64,000 nucleotides of DNA from contig NZ_JABEDH010000006.1 in the NCBI RefSeq assembly GCF_029285175.1, positions 1 to 64,000 of the forward strand. The letters are read 5' to 3'. Below the pieces are notes generated by a model, which saw only the letters and a list, made by a program, of their open reading frames with translations, was not told where the DNA came from and did not search any database. Below, one piece after another: positions 1 to 11,300 of this stretch (within the stretch, counting starts at the first letter, position 1; each line of letters opens with the position of its first letter). Made by a program: the position numbers and the translations under genes. The DNA is from Sulfitobacter sp. M05. Lineage in GTDB: Bacteria; Pseudomonadota; Alphaproteobacteria; Rhodobacterales; Rhodobacteraceae.

Positions 1-3000
1 GTGCCAATGCGGGCGGTGCCAATGCCTTTGGCACCGGTGCCGGTGCGATTGCATTGGACAATGGCACGCTGAATGTGACGGCGACCTCAACAGTGGCCAA
101 TGCGATCACGGTTGCGGCGGCTGGCGGTACAGTGGCGGCCACAACAGGAACGGTCACAACACTGACCGGTGACATTACGCGCAACGGCACGATGACCTTT
201 GGCGATGGCACTGTGGGCGGTGGCGGGCAGGTTATTGTCAACAGCACGAATTTCACTGGCACCGGATCGACAACCGTTGCCAGCAACCTTGAGCTGGTTC
301 TGGGCAGCAGCCAAAGCAGCGCCCTGTTGGATAATGGCATCGTGGTGAATGGCATATTGGATCTGAACGGTAAGAACCCGATTATGTCCAATCTGACGGG
401 CACAGGTGTTGTCACCTCAAATGCAGCAGATGCGACGTTTACGTTCAACGGGACGGCGGCCTTTAACGGGTCGTTTGTGAATGGCACGACGGGTGTTGTG
501 TCGTTGGATGTTGCCACCGGGGCACCGGCGAATGTTGTCACTCTGACCTCGGGTTCAAGCACCTATTCAGGGGCGACGACGATCACTTCCGGCACTTTGC
601 AAGTTTTGGGTGGCGGGGCCATTGGTGATGCCAGCGCGGTAACGGTTAATGCCGGTACTGTTTTTGATGTTGATGCCAGCGAGACCGTCGGGTCGATCAC
701 CGGAACGGGGTCGATTACGGTTGCGGATACCCATGTGCTGACAAGCGCGCAGACAGATCTAGCGGCGGCCCCTTTGGCCACGACATATGATGGTGTTATT
801 TCCGGCATGGGCGGGCTGACCGTAGGCACGCCGACGGGCACCGGCACGCTGACATTGACCAACGTAAATACATATACAGGTCCGACAACGGTTGATGGCG
901 GCACGTTATTTTTGGGTAATGCGAACACGCTGGCGGATACCGGTGCGGTTGTTGTAAATGGCACGCTTGATCTGATGACAACGGATGAAACCATTGGCGC
1001 GCTTGCCGGGGCCAGCACGGGTGTTGTTAATATTTCGGGAAATACCCTGAATATTGCAGGGACCGGCAACGGGACCACAACCGATTTTGACGGTGTCATT
1101 GCGGGCGCGGGCGGTCAGCTGGTGGTGAACAACGGAACAGACACCCTGCGGCTTGGTGGGGCGAACACCTTTACCGGTGGTACGACGGTCAACGGCGGGA
1201 CTTTGGCAACAAGCGGTTCAGGCAGCCTTGGGGATGTGACCCTGAACGCGGGGGCCTTCAATTCGGCAGGCACGGTCAGCGGCACCGCCACGATTGCTGG
1301 CGGCACCATGACAGTCACCGGCGGCAGCGTGGCGACAGCGAATAACAACAACGGTGTTCTGAGCATCACCGGCGGCAGTGTCGGCACGGTGAACAGCGCG
1401 TCGAACACATCAAATTCGGGGACAGTGACAACAGCGGTTGTAACGGCGGGTACCTTCACCAATCAGGGCGGCGGCTCTGTCGGGACGGCCACGGTCTCGG
1501 GCGGTTCGTTCTCCACGTCGGGAAGTGTGACCGGTTCCCTGACCAACAATGGTGCATCGGTTTCTGTGGGCGGCGGTAGCGTTGCATCCCTGAACAACAA
1601 CTCTGGCACCGCAACGATCACCGGCGGCAGTGTTGCTTCGATGTCCAACAGTGCAACCGCGTCTAATGCTGGTTCGGTCGGTAACCTGTCGCAAAGCAGC
1701 GGCACCTTTACCAATGCAGGCAATGTGTCGACGGCCAATATCTCGGGTGGTTCGTTTTCGACATCCGGGACCGTGGGCACGTTGAACAATTCTGGCGGTA
1801 CTTCTGAGGTGCAGGGCGGCACCGTCACCGTTGCGGACAACACGTCGGGTGTGCTGAACATCACTGGTGGATCGGTTGGCACGCTGACCTCGGCAGCCAG
1901 CACAACCAATGCCGGCGAAGTGGTGGACGCAGAGATCACGGGCGGCACATTTGAAAATGCCGGCACCGTCAGCGGCACCACAACGATCAGCGCGGGCGAT
2001 GTGACCAACAGCGCAGCTATGGCCGGGGTTTCCCTGACCGGTGGGACATTGACCAACCTCGACGGCACGCTGGGCAGTGTGACCAATGCGGGCGGGACGG
2101 TTGATATCAATGGCGGCGCGGCTGGTGTGATCGTCAACGAGGTGGGCACACTGGCAATCGCTGCTGCGGGTGAGACCGGGGCGGTGACCAATTCGGCCAC
2201 GGCAACCAACCTCGGGACTGTTGAAAGCCTGAGCAATCTTGCTGGTACATTTGACAACGGCGGTACGATCACCGGTCCGACAACGGTTATTGGTGGCACC
2301 GTAAGTAACACGGGCGCCATGGGGGATGTGGCAGCGACGGGCGGCACCTTTACCAGCAGTGCCGGTTCTATCGGTGACATTACAATTGATGGCGGCGCGG
2401 TTGAGCTGACCGGAGGTACCGTTGGTGCGGTTGCCAACCAGAGCGGCACTTTGACATTGGGCGTTGATGCAGGTGCGGTGACCAACTCTGCGACATTGTT
2501 CCTGACCGGATCGGCAACCAGCCTGATCAACTCTGGTGGTGCCTCAACGGTCAGCGGCCGCGTTTCCGGTCCGACAACTCTGACCGGTGGCACCCTGACC
2601 AATACCGGTGTGCTGAATGGCGGCATTATTGTTTCTGATGGCACTCTGGTTTCGACCGGTACCATTGTTGGGCCGCTTGATGCTTTGGGGGGCACAACCA
2701 GCGTTTCGGGCCGGTTGGACGGCGCGCTTTTGGCGGGCGACGGTGGTGTCACGGTCACCGGAAACCTGACTGGTGTGGACAGCATCACCAATGACGGTGC
2801 CGGCGCGCTTGAGATCGCTGCGGGCACAACGACGCTGGATGATGGTGGTCTGGTCACCAACACAGGCACCCTCACTGTTGAGGGGGCTTTGGCGGCCAGC
2901 GGTGGCACCCTGTCAAACACAGGTACCATTCGCGTTGGTGAAACCGGCAGTGTTGCACTGGCCATTACCAATGATGGCAACCTGCAATCGGACGGTAACA

Positions 3001-5219
3001 TCACCGGTGATGTCACCAACAATGCGGGGCGCAGTGCGACCATTGGCGGTACCATGACCGGTAATATTGCGAATGCGGCAGAGGGCGAGGTGACGCTTGC
3101 CGGAACTCAGACAGGGGCCATTGAGAACCGTGGCGAAGTGACCGTCACGGGGACCAACATCGGCGGCGTGATCAACTATGACCAGTTGACGGTCGTGGAT
3201 GGCGGCACGGTTGACGGCGATATTTTCAACGCTGCGGTTCTTGATCTGAACGGCGAGGTCACCGGCAATGTGACCAACAACGGCAGCGCATCTTCGTCAG
3301 AATTGCGTTTGCGCGTGGGCGATGGGGCGGTGATCAACCTGAATGGCCGGGTAGCAGGCAATCTTGCCAATGCCAGCGACCTGAACCTGCGCGGACGGGT
3401 GGACGGCATGTTGACGAATGCAGGTCAAACCACATTGCAGGAAGGGGTTTCGCGGGTTGAGGATTTTGTGAACGATACTCAGTTCACAGCCGAGATCGGG
3501 ACGCTGACTTATGGCACCTTCAGCAACAATGGTGTGGCAAATATCCGCAACGCTGGCATCCTCTCGGGGGGTGCTTTCGCCAATGCGGGTGAATTGAACA
3601 TTGGCAATGGTGGCCGGGTCGCAGCTGGCACCTTGGTGAATGACGCGACATTGCGGTTGTCCGGCGACGGGGTGATTGGTGCAAATGTCACCAACAACGC
3701 GACCTTGACGGCAGTCGGTACCAATCAGGTTGGCGGTGACCTTACCAATGCGGCGTCCGGGGAAATTCTTATGCAGAACGGGTCGACCGCTGATGTGATC
3801 ACGGTGACGGGCGACGCGGAATTGAATGGGCGCGTGACGGCGGATATGAACCTAAGTCCCGAGGGGCAGGGCGTGGATCAGATCAACGTGACCGGCCGTC
3901 TGAGTGGTAATGTTCAGGTTGATTTCACCGACATGAGCGAGGAATTTGGTACGCTGGACGGGGGCATGACGGTTCTCAGCTACGGGTCACTGGATGACGG
4001 GTTTACCTATGATCAAACCGGCCTGCCGGCGGGTCGTGCACTGATTTATGGTTTCCAGAACGATCCTGACCGCAAGGCGCTTGTTATCCAGTCCGGCGCC
4101 AACCCGGCGGTTGCCGGCATTGCCTCGGGTCTGACGCTGACACAATCACTGATCAATACCGTGGTGAACCGTCCATCCAGCCCGTTTGTGGCGGGTCTGG
4201 CAGCGGAAGACGACGATCCTTGCGGTTTTGGCAGCTGGGCACGGGGTGTCGGCGGGGTTGCGGATGCGACTGGCCAGACATCGACATCTATCGGCAATTT
4301 CGAATCCGAACTTTCGGCAAGCTATGGTGGTTTGCAGGTCGGGTTTGACTATTCTTGTTTTGACAGCCGCTATGCGGGGTTTGACCTGAGCTTTGGCGGT
4401 ATCATCGGGGCCAACGCCGGTTCCCTGTCGCAGCCGGTTTTCAAGTTTGATCCAAACACGATCAGCCTTGATCGCAGCCAACAGGTCAGTGTGAACGACA
4501 CCGATTTCAACCAGACCTATGCGGGGGCCTATATCGGGGCGTCGCGGGGCCGGTTGTTTGGGGATATCCAGCTGCGCTTTGACCAGACGTCCTTTGACCT
4601 CAAGAACACAGCCTTTGTTGAAAGTGCCGCGAATGGCGGTTTGGATGACCTTGGGGTGGCGGATCAGGAATACGATAGCACCAGCACCACAATCAGCGGC
4701 TCTGTCGGCTATGCCTTCCCGCTTAGCGAGGCATCCGGTCTGGTTTTTGTTCCGGCGGTTGGGGTTTCACACAGCCGGACATCGGTGGACAACCTGCGCT
4801 TTGACGGCGGCACACCGGGCATCGCTGGGGATGATGGCATCCTGATGATTGACGATATTGTCAGCACCGTGGGCTTTGTGTCGGCAACCCTGTCGCGCAG
4901 CAAGGTCCTGCCCAGTGGTACGGCGGCGTTGAACATGTTCGGGACGGTTACCTATTATCACGACTTTGGCGATGATACGACCTCACGCTATTTCGCGCTG
5001 GATGCCAATGGTCTGCCCGAAGGCGAGCCGTTGACCACAACCAGCAGCAATCTCGGGGCCTATGCAGAGGTGTCGCTTGGGGTGAATTATACCAAGCTGC
5101 TTCAGCCCGGTGCGCCCGGTGGTGCGCGGCAGTTTGATGCTTCGTTGCGGATTGATGGACGGTTCTCAGGCGGGCTGGACAGTTATGGCATAACAGGGCA
5201 AATGCGGTTCCAGTTCTAA
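1..5219 (+). CDS. Autotransporter adhesin, 5' end truncated by window edge
   Basis: The reading frame is open to the left edge (first full codon at base 3), so the signal peptide and true start lie outside; 1,738 residues remain. The passenger is a very long Gly/Thr/Asn/Val-rich repeat region. Near residues 170-400 it contains autotransporter-associated beta-strand repeats (pattern YTGPTTVDGGTL, TFTGGTTVNGGTL). From about residue 1405 to the end is an autotransporter beta-barrel domain (begins CGFGSWARGVGG) whose last residues are RFQF, the terminal aromatic expected for Bam-dependent outer-membrane insertion. It should form a surface-exposed beta-helix, probably an adhesin. Cys is nearly absent, with a single close pair at the barrel. 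Its next neighbour is the T6SS operon, 125 bases downstream, with no evident functional link. Family call is firm; ligand unknown. Confidence 0.9.
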   Translation, partial: ANAGGANAFGTGAGAIALDNGTLNVTATSTVANAITVAAAGGTVAATTGTVTTLTGDITRNGTMTFGDGTVGGGGQVIVNSTNFTGTGSTTVASNLELVLGSSQSSALLDNGIVVNGILDLNGKNPIMSNLTGTGVVTSNAADATFTFNGTAAFNGSFVNGTTGVVSLDVATGAPANVVTLTSGSSTYSGATTITSGTLQVLGGGAIGDASAVTVNAGTVFDVDASETVGSITGTGSITVADTHVLTSAQTDLAAAPLATTYDGVISGMGGLTVGTPTGTGTLTLTNVNTYTGPTTVDGGTLFLGNANTLADTGAVVVNGTLDLMTTDETIGALAGASTGVVNISGNTLNIAGTGNGTTTDFDGVIAGAGGQLVVNNGTDTLRLGGANTFTGGTTVNGGTLATSGSGSLGDVTLNAGAFNSAGTVSGTATIAGGTMTVTGGSVATANNNNGVLSITGGSVGTVNSASNTSNSGTVTTAVVTAGTFTNQGGGSVGTATVSGGSFSTSGSVTGSLTNNGASVSVGGGSVASLNNNSGTATITGGSVASMSNSATASNAGSVGNLSQSSGTFTNAGNVSTANISGGSFSTSGTVGTLNNSGGTSEVQGGTVTVADNTSGVLNITGGSVGTLTSAASTTNAGEVVDAEITGGTFENAGTVSGTTTISAGDVTNSAAMAGVSLTGGTLTNLDGTLGSVTNAGGTVDINGGAAGVIVNEVGTLAIAAAGETGAVTNSATATNLGTVESLSNLAGTFDNGGTITGPTTVIGGTVSNTGAMGDVAATGGTFTSSAGSIGDITIDGGAVELTGGTVGAVANQSGTLTLGVDAGAVTNSATLFLTGSATSLINSGGASTVSGRVSGPTTLTGGTLTNTGVLNGGIIVSDGTLVSTGTIVGPLDALGGTTSVSGRLDGALLAGDGGVTVTGNLTGVDSITNDGAGALEIAAGTTTLDDGGLVTNTGTLTVEGALAASGGTLSNTGTIRVGETGSVALAITNDGNLQSDGNITGDVTNNAGRSATIGGTMTGNIANAAEGEVTLAGTQTGAIENRGEVTVTGTNIGGVINYDQLTVVDGGTVDGDIFNAAVLDLNGEVTGNVTNNGSASSSELRLRVGDGAVINLNGRVAGNLANASDLNLRGRVDGMLTNAGQTTLQEGVSRVEDFVNDTQFTAEIGTLTYGTFSNNGVANIRNAGILSGGAFANAGELNIGNGGRVAAGTLVNDATLRLSGDGVIGANVTNNATLTAVGTNQVGGDLTNAASGEILMQNGSTADVITVTGDAELNGRVTADMNLSPEGQGVDQINVTGRLSGNVQVDFTDMSEEFGTLDGGMTVLSYGSLDDGFTYDQTGLPAGRALIYGFQNDPDRKALVIQSGANPAVAGIASGLTLTQSLINTVVNRPSSPFVAGLAAEDDDPCGFGSWARGVGGVADATGQTSTSIGNFESELSASYGGLQVGFDYSCFDSRYAGFDLSFGGIIGANAGSLSQPVFKFDPNTISLDRSQQVSVNDTDFNQTYAGAYIGASRGRLFGDIQLRFDQTSFDLKNTAFVESAANGGLDDLGVADQEYDSTSTTISGSVGYAFPLSEASGLVFVPAVGVSHSRTSVDNLRFDGGTPGIAGDDGILMIDDIVSTVGFVSATLSRSKVLPSGTAALNMFGTVTYYHDFGDDTTSRYFALDANGLPEGEPLTTTSSNLGAYAEVSLGVNYTKLLQPGAPGGARQFDASLRIDGRFSGGLDSYGITGQMRFQF
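1110..2900 (+). repeat. Degenerate tandem repeats coding the adhesin passenger
   Basis: The stretch codes for degenerate units of roughly 20-30 residues with cores such as ITGGSVGT, ITGGSVAS, VTGGSVAT and VSGGSFSTSG, separated by N(N/S)SGT or TNAG segments. The related 17-base coding core atcaccggcggcagtgt recurs near 1363 and 1618. These are rungs of a predicted beta-helix; they are a likely site of recombination-driven length change and of assembly error. Confidence 0.75.
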
Positions 5220-5240
5220 GGGTTAACACACTGAACCGTA

Positions 5241-5272
5241 CCACCCCTGCTTGACCCCGCGGTCAGGGGTGG
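5241..5272 (+). terminator. Hairpin after the autotransporter gene
   Basis: Perfect 9-base inverted repeat ccacccctg / caggggtgg (5241-5249 and 5264-5272), 22 bases after the stop codon. No T-run follows, so it is a possible but not a classical intrinsic terminator. Confidence 0.4.
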
Positions 5273-5344
5273 CCACACTGATCAGGACACCAAAACAACG
5301 GCGCGTGCGTTGCGCGTACCAAAGAACAAGGAAACCGTCCGCAG

Positions 5345-6679
5345 ATGTCTTGGACCAGCAAGGTAGCCTGGAAAGAGGGGCTTTTTTTGCATCCTCACCA
5401 CATGCAGCAGGCCGACCGCCACGTGGAGCGGTTGGTGCAGGCGCGCACGGCTGACATTACACCCTATCCATGGGGAGTAAGCGAGCTGCGGTTTAACCGC
5501 GATCTGGCTCAGCAGGCCAAGATCGGGTTGACTGCGGTGGCGGGTATTTTCCCGGATGGCACGTCGTTTGACGCACCGGCGGGCGCACCGCTGCCATTGC
5601 CGGTGCCCGTCCCTGAGGAAGAGGCACAGGGGTTGTCGATCTGGTTGACCTTGCCGGATGTCAGCATTGGCGGGCAAAATGTATCCACGCAGGGGGGCAA
5701 TGCCGCCACGCGATATGTGTTGTCGACAGAAACCGTGACAGAGACCTCATCGGCTTCGCGCAATGAACAGACGTTGGAAATTGCCAATCCGCGGCTTGAG
5801 TTGGTGCTGCGCAAGACCCCGCGCCCAGGCTATCAAAACATTCATCTGGGACGCATTATTGAAATGCGCGATGGCATTGTGACGCTGGATGATACGGTGC
5901 CGCCCACCGGTTTGGTGGTACGGGTGCATAACGCTTACGAGGGGTACCTGAGCCGTGTTGTCGGTTGGATCGAGGCCAAGCTGGAGACGCTGGCGCGCTT
6001 TGCCTCAGACCCGTCATCAGGCGGCGGGATGCAGGCCACGGATTACCTGATGCTGATGGTGTTGAACCGTGAACTGCCGGTGCTGCAACACCTGAAAGGG
6101 ATGGCGGCAGTGCATCCGGAACGGTTGTATGAGAAACTGATCGGGCTGGCGGGAGAACTGTCTACCTTTGATCAGGCTGGAAGGCGCGCGCCGAACTATG
6201 CCCGCTATGAGCATGAGAACCCCAAAGCCAGCTTTACCCCTGTTGTGCAGGACATCCAGCGGTTGCTGGCCCGTGACGTAGGGCGCGCGATCCGCCTGCC
6301 GCTGAAAGAAGTGCGGGCCAATTCCTATGCCGCGCTGGTTAATGACCGTAACCTGTTTGCACAGGCAACCTTTGTGATCGAGGTCAGCTCGGGTCTGCCT
6401 CTGTCACAGGTGCAGACCCAGTTCCCGCAGCTGGCCAAGGTTGGCCCGTCCACCAGTATGAAACAGATCATCAACAACAACCTGCCTGGCATCGGGATTG
6501 TGCATTTGCCCAATCCGCCGCGACAGATCAGGGTGGTGAGTACCAATGTCTATTTCGTGCTGGATAAGTCCACCGAACTGTGGCGGGAATTTTCAACCGC
6601 TCCGGCCATCGGTATGCACTTCGCGGGCAATTGGCCGGATCTGAAACTAGAAATGTGGGCCATCCCGGAGAGCGCGTGA
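5345..6679 (+). CDS. tssK: T6SS baseplate protein TssK
   Basis: 444 residues, the usual TssK length. The N-terminus (MSWTSKVAWKEGLFLHPHHMQQ) carries the hallmark F/LxPHHMQQ segment of the family (ImpJ/VasE). TssK is the trimeric adaptor that docks the TssEFG wedge of the baseplate on to the TssLM membrane complex in the cytoplasm. It is the first gene of the plus-strand operon tssK-tssL-tssM-tagF-pppA-ppkA; its TGA stop overlaps the ATG of tssL (ATGA). The Shine-Dalgarno is weak. Confident. Confidence 0.97.
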   Translation: MSWTSKVAWKEGLFLHPHHMQQADRHVERLVQARTADITPYPWGVSELRFNRDLAQQAKIGLTAVAGIFPDGTSFDAPAGAPLPLPVPVPEEEAQGLSIWLTLPDVSIGGQNVSTQGGNAATRYVLSTETVTETSSASRNEQTLEIANPRLELVLRKTPRPGYQNIHLGRIIEMRDGIVTLDDTVPPTGLVVRVHNAYEGYLSRVVGWIEAKLETLARFASDPSSGGGMQATDYLMLMVLNRELPVLQHLKGMAAVHPERLYEKLIGLAGELSTFDQAGRRAPNYARYEHENPKASFTPVVQDIQRLLARDVGRAIRLPLKEVRANSYAALVNDRNLFAQATFVIEVSSGLPLSQVQTQFPQLAKVGPSTSMKQIINNNLPGIGIVHLPNPPRQIRVVSTNVYFVLDKSTELWREFSTAPAIGMHFAGNWPDLKLEMWAIPESA

Positions 6680-8352
6680 TGTCGGATGATGACGACAAAA
6701 CCGTTTTTGGCCAGCGGTTGCCGCTGCCCGAGCCGCGTGGACCTGCGGCGAAAACGCCCCCTGTGGCTGCGAGTGACGACGGATCGGATAAGACCGTTTT
6801 TGGTCAACCCCTGTCACCGGCCAGCGGCGTGCCGCCCAGTGGCGGACGGGTCGCCCCGGCGCAGCAACCAATAAACAATCCCGGCCCGGATGACACTTGG
6901 CTTGGCGGGGCGTTAAGCCCACAACCGCAGCCCCCGATGCCGCAACAACCGGCATATGCGCCACCCCCTCCGCCTCCGCTTCAGACACCTTATGGCCAGC
7001 CGGTAGCGCAGCAACCCCTGTACCAGCCGGGCACCGGACAGCGCCCCGCGGGATCCGAGATTTTTCCCGAAATTCGTGCTGCCCAAGAGACACCGCAATA
7101 TGCGCCGCGCCCGCGGATCGCCTTTCAGGATGCTTTGCGGGCGGCGGGGCCTGAAACTGGCGGGTCATCGAACCCACTGGTGCGGGCCGCGTCGGGATTG
7201 TTGATCCTGCTCGGGCGGTTGCGCACAGGTCTGGTGGATATGCAGCCGGCGCCGCTGATAGATCATGTGACCCGTGAAATTGACGTGTTCGAGCGGAACG
7301 CCCTGAACGCCGGTGTGGGCCAGCAGGATGTGTTTGATGCGAAATACGCGCTTTGCGCAACGGCGGATGATATTGTGCAGAACCTGCCGGGGGCGGATCG
7401 TGGTACGTGGATGGAATATTCCATGGTCGCGCGGTTTTTTGGTGAACGCTCTTCCGGTGTCGGGTTCTTCCAAAAGATGGATGAGGCAATGCGCGCGCCG
7501 GGGCAACGGTTCAACCTGATTGAGTTGATGTTGACCTGTCTGTCGTTGGGCTTTGAGGGGCAATACCGCGCCATGCCGAACGGTAGTGTCGAACTTAGCC
7601 GGATTCGTACCGCGATGTATGAAACCCTGCGCCGCGTACAGCCGCGCCCGGATGATGATATCTCGGTGCGTTGGACACCGGTTCTTTTGGGCGGGAAACG
7701 ACGGCAGGGCGGGACGCCGCTTTGGGTGATTGCGGCCATCGCAACGGTGATGGTGGTGTCGCTTTTTGCAACGCTTTCGACATTGTTGACCCGTGAAGGG
7801 GCCGAGGTGCGCGGGCGCATTCTGGCGCTACATGCCGGTCAGCCGCCTGTCACCATTGAACGTACCGCGCCGATTGTGCGCGGTTATGAGGCCCCGCAGT
7901 CAACTCAGCTGGAACGTATCCGGGCCGCACTTGCCGATGAAATTGCGGCAGGGCAGGTCGAGGTCGCCCGGACCAATGACTGGGTGTTTGTACGGGTTGG
8001 TGATGTGCTGCAATTCGGGTCAGGGTCCGCCACATTGACCAGTGATTTCGGTACGCTGGCCGCTACGATCGGACGCACATTTGACGATGAAAAAGGTCCG
8101 GTGCGGGTTGTTGGCCATACCGACAGTGTGCCGCCCACCGGGCGCGGGCAGTTCAAAACAAATCAGGATCTGTCAGTTGCCCGCGCCAAAGCCGTGGCCG
8201 GAATTCTGGAGGGTGTGCTGATTGATCCTGCGCGCCTGCTTGTTGAAGGCAAAGGCGCCGTTGATCCGATTGCTGATAACACCACCCGAGAGGGGCGCGC
8301 CCGTAACCGCAGGGTTGAGATTATGATCCCCAGAGAAGAATCACCGGAGTAG
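6679..8352 (+). CDS. tssL: T6SS membrane protein TssL with OmpA-like C-terminus
   Basis: 557 residues when started at the ATG overlapping the tssK stop; an upstream in-frame codon at 6580 lies inside tssK and is not credible. Order: Pro/Gln-rich cytoplasmic leader (1-130), DotU/IcmH domain (about 155-345), one membrane helix (about 349-372), then an OmpA/MotB peptidoglycan-binding domain (about 440-557, containing GHTDSVPP and ARNRRVEI). It anchors the T6SS membrane complex to the inner membrane and murein. The leader carries two copies of DKTVFGQ (Thr8 and Thr39). TssL of Agrobacterium is phosphorylated by PpkA on an N-terminal Thr that the FHA protein reads, so these are candidate phosphosites. 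Confidence 0.95.
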   Translation: MSDDDDKTVFGQRLPLPEPRGPAAKTPPVAASDDGSDKTVFGQPLSPASGVPPSGGRVAPAQQPINNPGPDDTWLGGALSPQPQPPMPQQPAYAPPPPPPLQTPYGQPVAQQPLYQPGTGQRPAGSEIFPEIRAAQETPQYAPRPRIAFQDALRAAGPETGGSSNPLVRAASGLLILLGRLRTGLVDMQPAPLIDHVTREIDVFERNALNAGVGQQDVFDAKYALCATADDIVQNLPGADRGTWMEYSMVARFFGERSSGVGFFQKMDEAMRAPGQRFNLIELMLTCLSLGFEGQYRAMPNGSVELSRIRTAMYETLRRVQPRPDDDISVRWTPVLLGGKRRQGGTPLWVIAAIATVMVVSLFATLSTLLTREGAEVRGRILALHAGQPPVTIERTAPIVRGYEAPQSTQLERIRAALADEIAAGQVEVARTNDWVFVRVGDVLQFGSGSATLTSDFGTLAATIGRTFDDEKGPVRVVGHTDSVPPTGRGQFKTNQDLSVARAKAVAGILEGVLIDPARLLVEGKGAVDPIADNTTREGRARNRRVEIMIPREESPE

Positions 8353-8358
8353 GCTGAC

Positions 8359-11300
8359 ATGCGCGCGATCTTTAATCCGGTGGTCAGGCTGTTCCGGCTG
8401 CTGCAACGGATGTTCAAGTCTAAATGGGGCAAAGCGTTTCTGATCCTCTGCGGCTTTGCTGCGGTTTTTGCCGCGATCTGGTTTGGTTTCCCGCTGACCG
8501 GTTACGCGGCCATCAGCACGGTGTTTGCCCGCGCCTTGTCGATTGCCGGTATTCTGGGGCTGATCGGGCTGATCTATCTTTTGCGCTGGCGGTCCCGGCG
8601 CAAGAAAGCTCGCCAGTTGGAAGAAAGCCTGCTCCCGGATCAGACCGGCGACGGCAAGGTGCTGGCCGAGAACATGAAGCTGGCGCTGGACAAGTTAAAG
8701 AAATCCGGCGGCAAGAATTACCTCTATGATCTGCCTTGGTATGTGATCATTGGGCCCCCCGGCGCGGGCAAGACAACGGCGCTGCGCAACTCGGGCATTG
8801 AATTCCCGGGGCTCGATGCAATGCCCGAACAGGGTGCCGGTTTTGGCGGCACGCGCAATTGCGACTGGTGGTTTGCCGAGGACGCGGTGCTGATCGACAC
8901 GGCAGGGCGTTATACCACACAAGACAGTGATGCGGTTGCAGACGAGGCAAGCTGGGGATCGTTCCTGAACCTGCTGAAAAACGGGCGCCCCGATCAACCG
9001 ATCAACGGCGTTATTCTGGCGTTTTCGGTGGAGCAGATGTTGAACGCCACACCCGAGGACCTTGCCGCACATGCCCAGACGGTGCGCAAACGCTTGGGTG
9101 AAATTCATGCGCAGCTCAAGATCGACTTTCCGGTTTACGTGCTGTTCACCAAGGCCGATTTAATCGCCGGTTTCCGTGAATATTTCGCCAGCTTCAGCAC
9201 GATGCGGCGTAAGAACGTCTGGGGTGTGACCTTTCAGACTAAGGACCGCAAGGCAGAGACCTATAAAAATGTAGAAGCCGAATTCGACACGCTTTTGGCG
9301 CGGCTGAGCGACGAAGTGATTGACCGGATGAATGAAGAGCCTGACGGGGTCAGCCGCATTGCGGTTTTTGGCCTGCCCGGTCAGATGGCGATGATGCGGG
9401 CCAATGTGGCAGAGTTCATCCGGCAGGTGTTTGAACCGACGCGTTACAAAACCAATGCCATCCTGCGCGGATTCTATTTCACCTCGGGAACACAGGAAGG
9501 TACGCCGATTGATCAGGTTCTGGGGGCGATGTCGCGCAATCAGGACGGTGCTGAATTCCAGCCTTCGTTTATGTCCGGTAAGGGCAAATCTTTCTTTCTG
9601 CACGACCTTCTCAAGCGGGTGATATTCGAGGAGCGCGATTGGGTAAGCTTTGACTATAAAGCCATCCGTCGTGCGCGCATTCTGCGAACCGGTGCGGTTG
9701 CCATTATCGTGGGGGCGACCATGGCGGCGATGGGGGCTTTCGGGTTTAGCTTCTGGCAGAACGCCACCTTGCTGCGCACGGCCGATCTGGAAGCGCAGAG
9801 TTATTTCGGCAAGGCGCGTCGCGAGATTTCGCGCCCTCTTGTTGATAACACAGACCCCTCTGTCATTTTGTTGCACCTTGAAGATTTGCGCAACATGACC
9901 GCCGGATATGGTGACACCCGTGAGCCGCCAGTCTGGGAGGGGTTCGGCCTGTCTCGTCATCGTGAGGTGTCGCTGGCTGCGGATCGGGCCTATTCCGACG
10001 GTTTGGAGCGGATGCTGCGTCCACGCATGATCCTGCATCTGGAAAACGAGATTCCGCAGCTGATTGCAGATCAGGACACCGGCGGCATCTATCGCGCGCT
10101 CAAGGTTTATCTGTTGCTGGGTGGACAGGGCGAAGGGCAGGGTGATGACGCCGCGATCGAAGCCTATTTTGAAGAGGTTTGGGGGCAGTTGTTTTCTGGG
10201 CCAGGGCAGGCGGATGAACGTGACAGGATCAACGCCCATCTGGCGGCGATGTTATCGCTGGACGAGGACCGATTGCCGGCCCTGCGTATTGATCCCGAGA
10301 TTGTGCGCAGCGCGCGCGAGGCGATTGTGAACCTGCCCCTGGCGGATCAGGCCTATGCCTCTATCAAGGATCGCGCGGTGTTATCCGGCGTGCCCGACTT
10401 TAATCTGGTCGAGCGGGTTTCGGGGCAGGTTGCACGGGTGTTCGACACGACCGACGGCAGCCCCCTCGACACGGTTGGGGTCCCGGGAATTTATACGTTC
10501 GAAGGGTACTGGGGCTTTTTCCTTGAGGAGCTGACGACCGCCCGCGACCGGTTGCGGGATGACCAATGGGTGCTGGGAGATGCCGCCGGACGGGTCGGAT
10601 ATGAGGCGCAGTTGTCCAATCTGGAACGTGATCTGCACCGGTCCTACCGTATTGAATTTAACGATGCCTGGCGCGAGATGTTTGGCCGGATCGGCCTTGG
10701 CCCCTTGTCGACGGATGCCCCGAGCTATGATGCGCTGGCGGTTTTGTCGTCCTCGGTTGCCTCGCCCCTGCTGGAATATGTCGAGGCGGTAGAGGAAGAA
10801 ACGCGGCTTACGCGGCTTTATGATCAGATCGGCGATATTTCAGCGGAACAGATTGCCAGTGGTGCCTTGAGTGATGGGATGGGAGACGCGGTTTTCCGCC
10901 GGATTTACAGCCAGTCAGGTGTGTTCCAGCGGGTTGTGCTGGATAACATCGCGAAAAAGGGCAAGGTTCAGACCCGCGCGGGTAATGCGGTGGCAGAAGA
11001 CACCCAACGTCGACAGGTCGAACGGATGAGCGATGATTTTGCCCAATGGCACGCCCTGTTGAAAGGTGAGGCTCCGAACCGTCCGATTGATATTATCCTC
11101 GCCAATCTTGAGGACCTGCGCGAGAACCGGCGTCAATCGGCGGTGGCCCCGACCCCGGCGGATGAAACCATGCTTAGTCAGTCTCTGTCGTCGCTGACCC
11201 GCAACAATACCGCACTGCCCGATGATCTTGCGCGAATGCTGAACGAGGTGGATAGCGAATTCCGTGCCGTTGCGACGGCGGCCACCATGACGCAATTGAA

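Noticed and set aside
1300..1900. Possible CRISPR-like or minisatellite array
   Set aside because: The repeats are degenerate, in frame and part of a beta-helix coding region without constant spacers.
1463..3055. 530-codon open frame on the minus strand
   Set aside because: It is the antisense of the adhesin repeats; the Pro/Val-rich product simply mirrors Gly/Thr/Asn codons.
9160..10239. 359-codon minus-strand frame inside tssM
   Set aside because: Antisense of a well-supported tssM gene; no family pattern.
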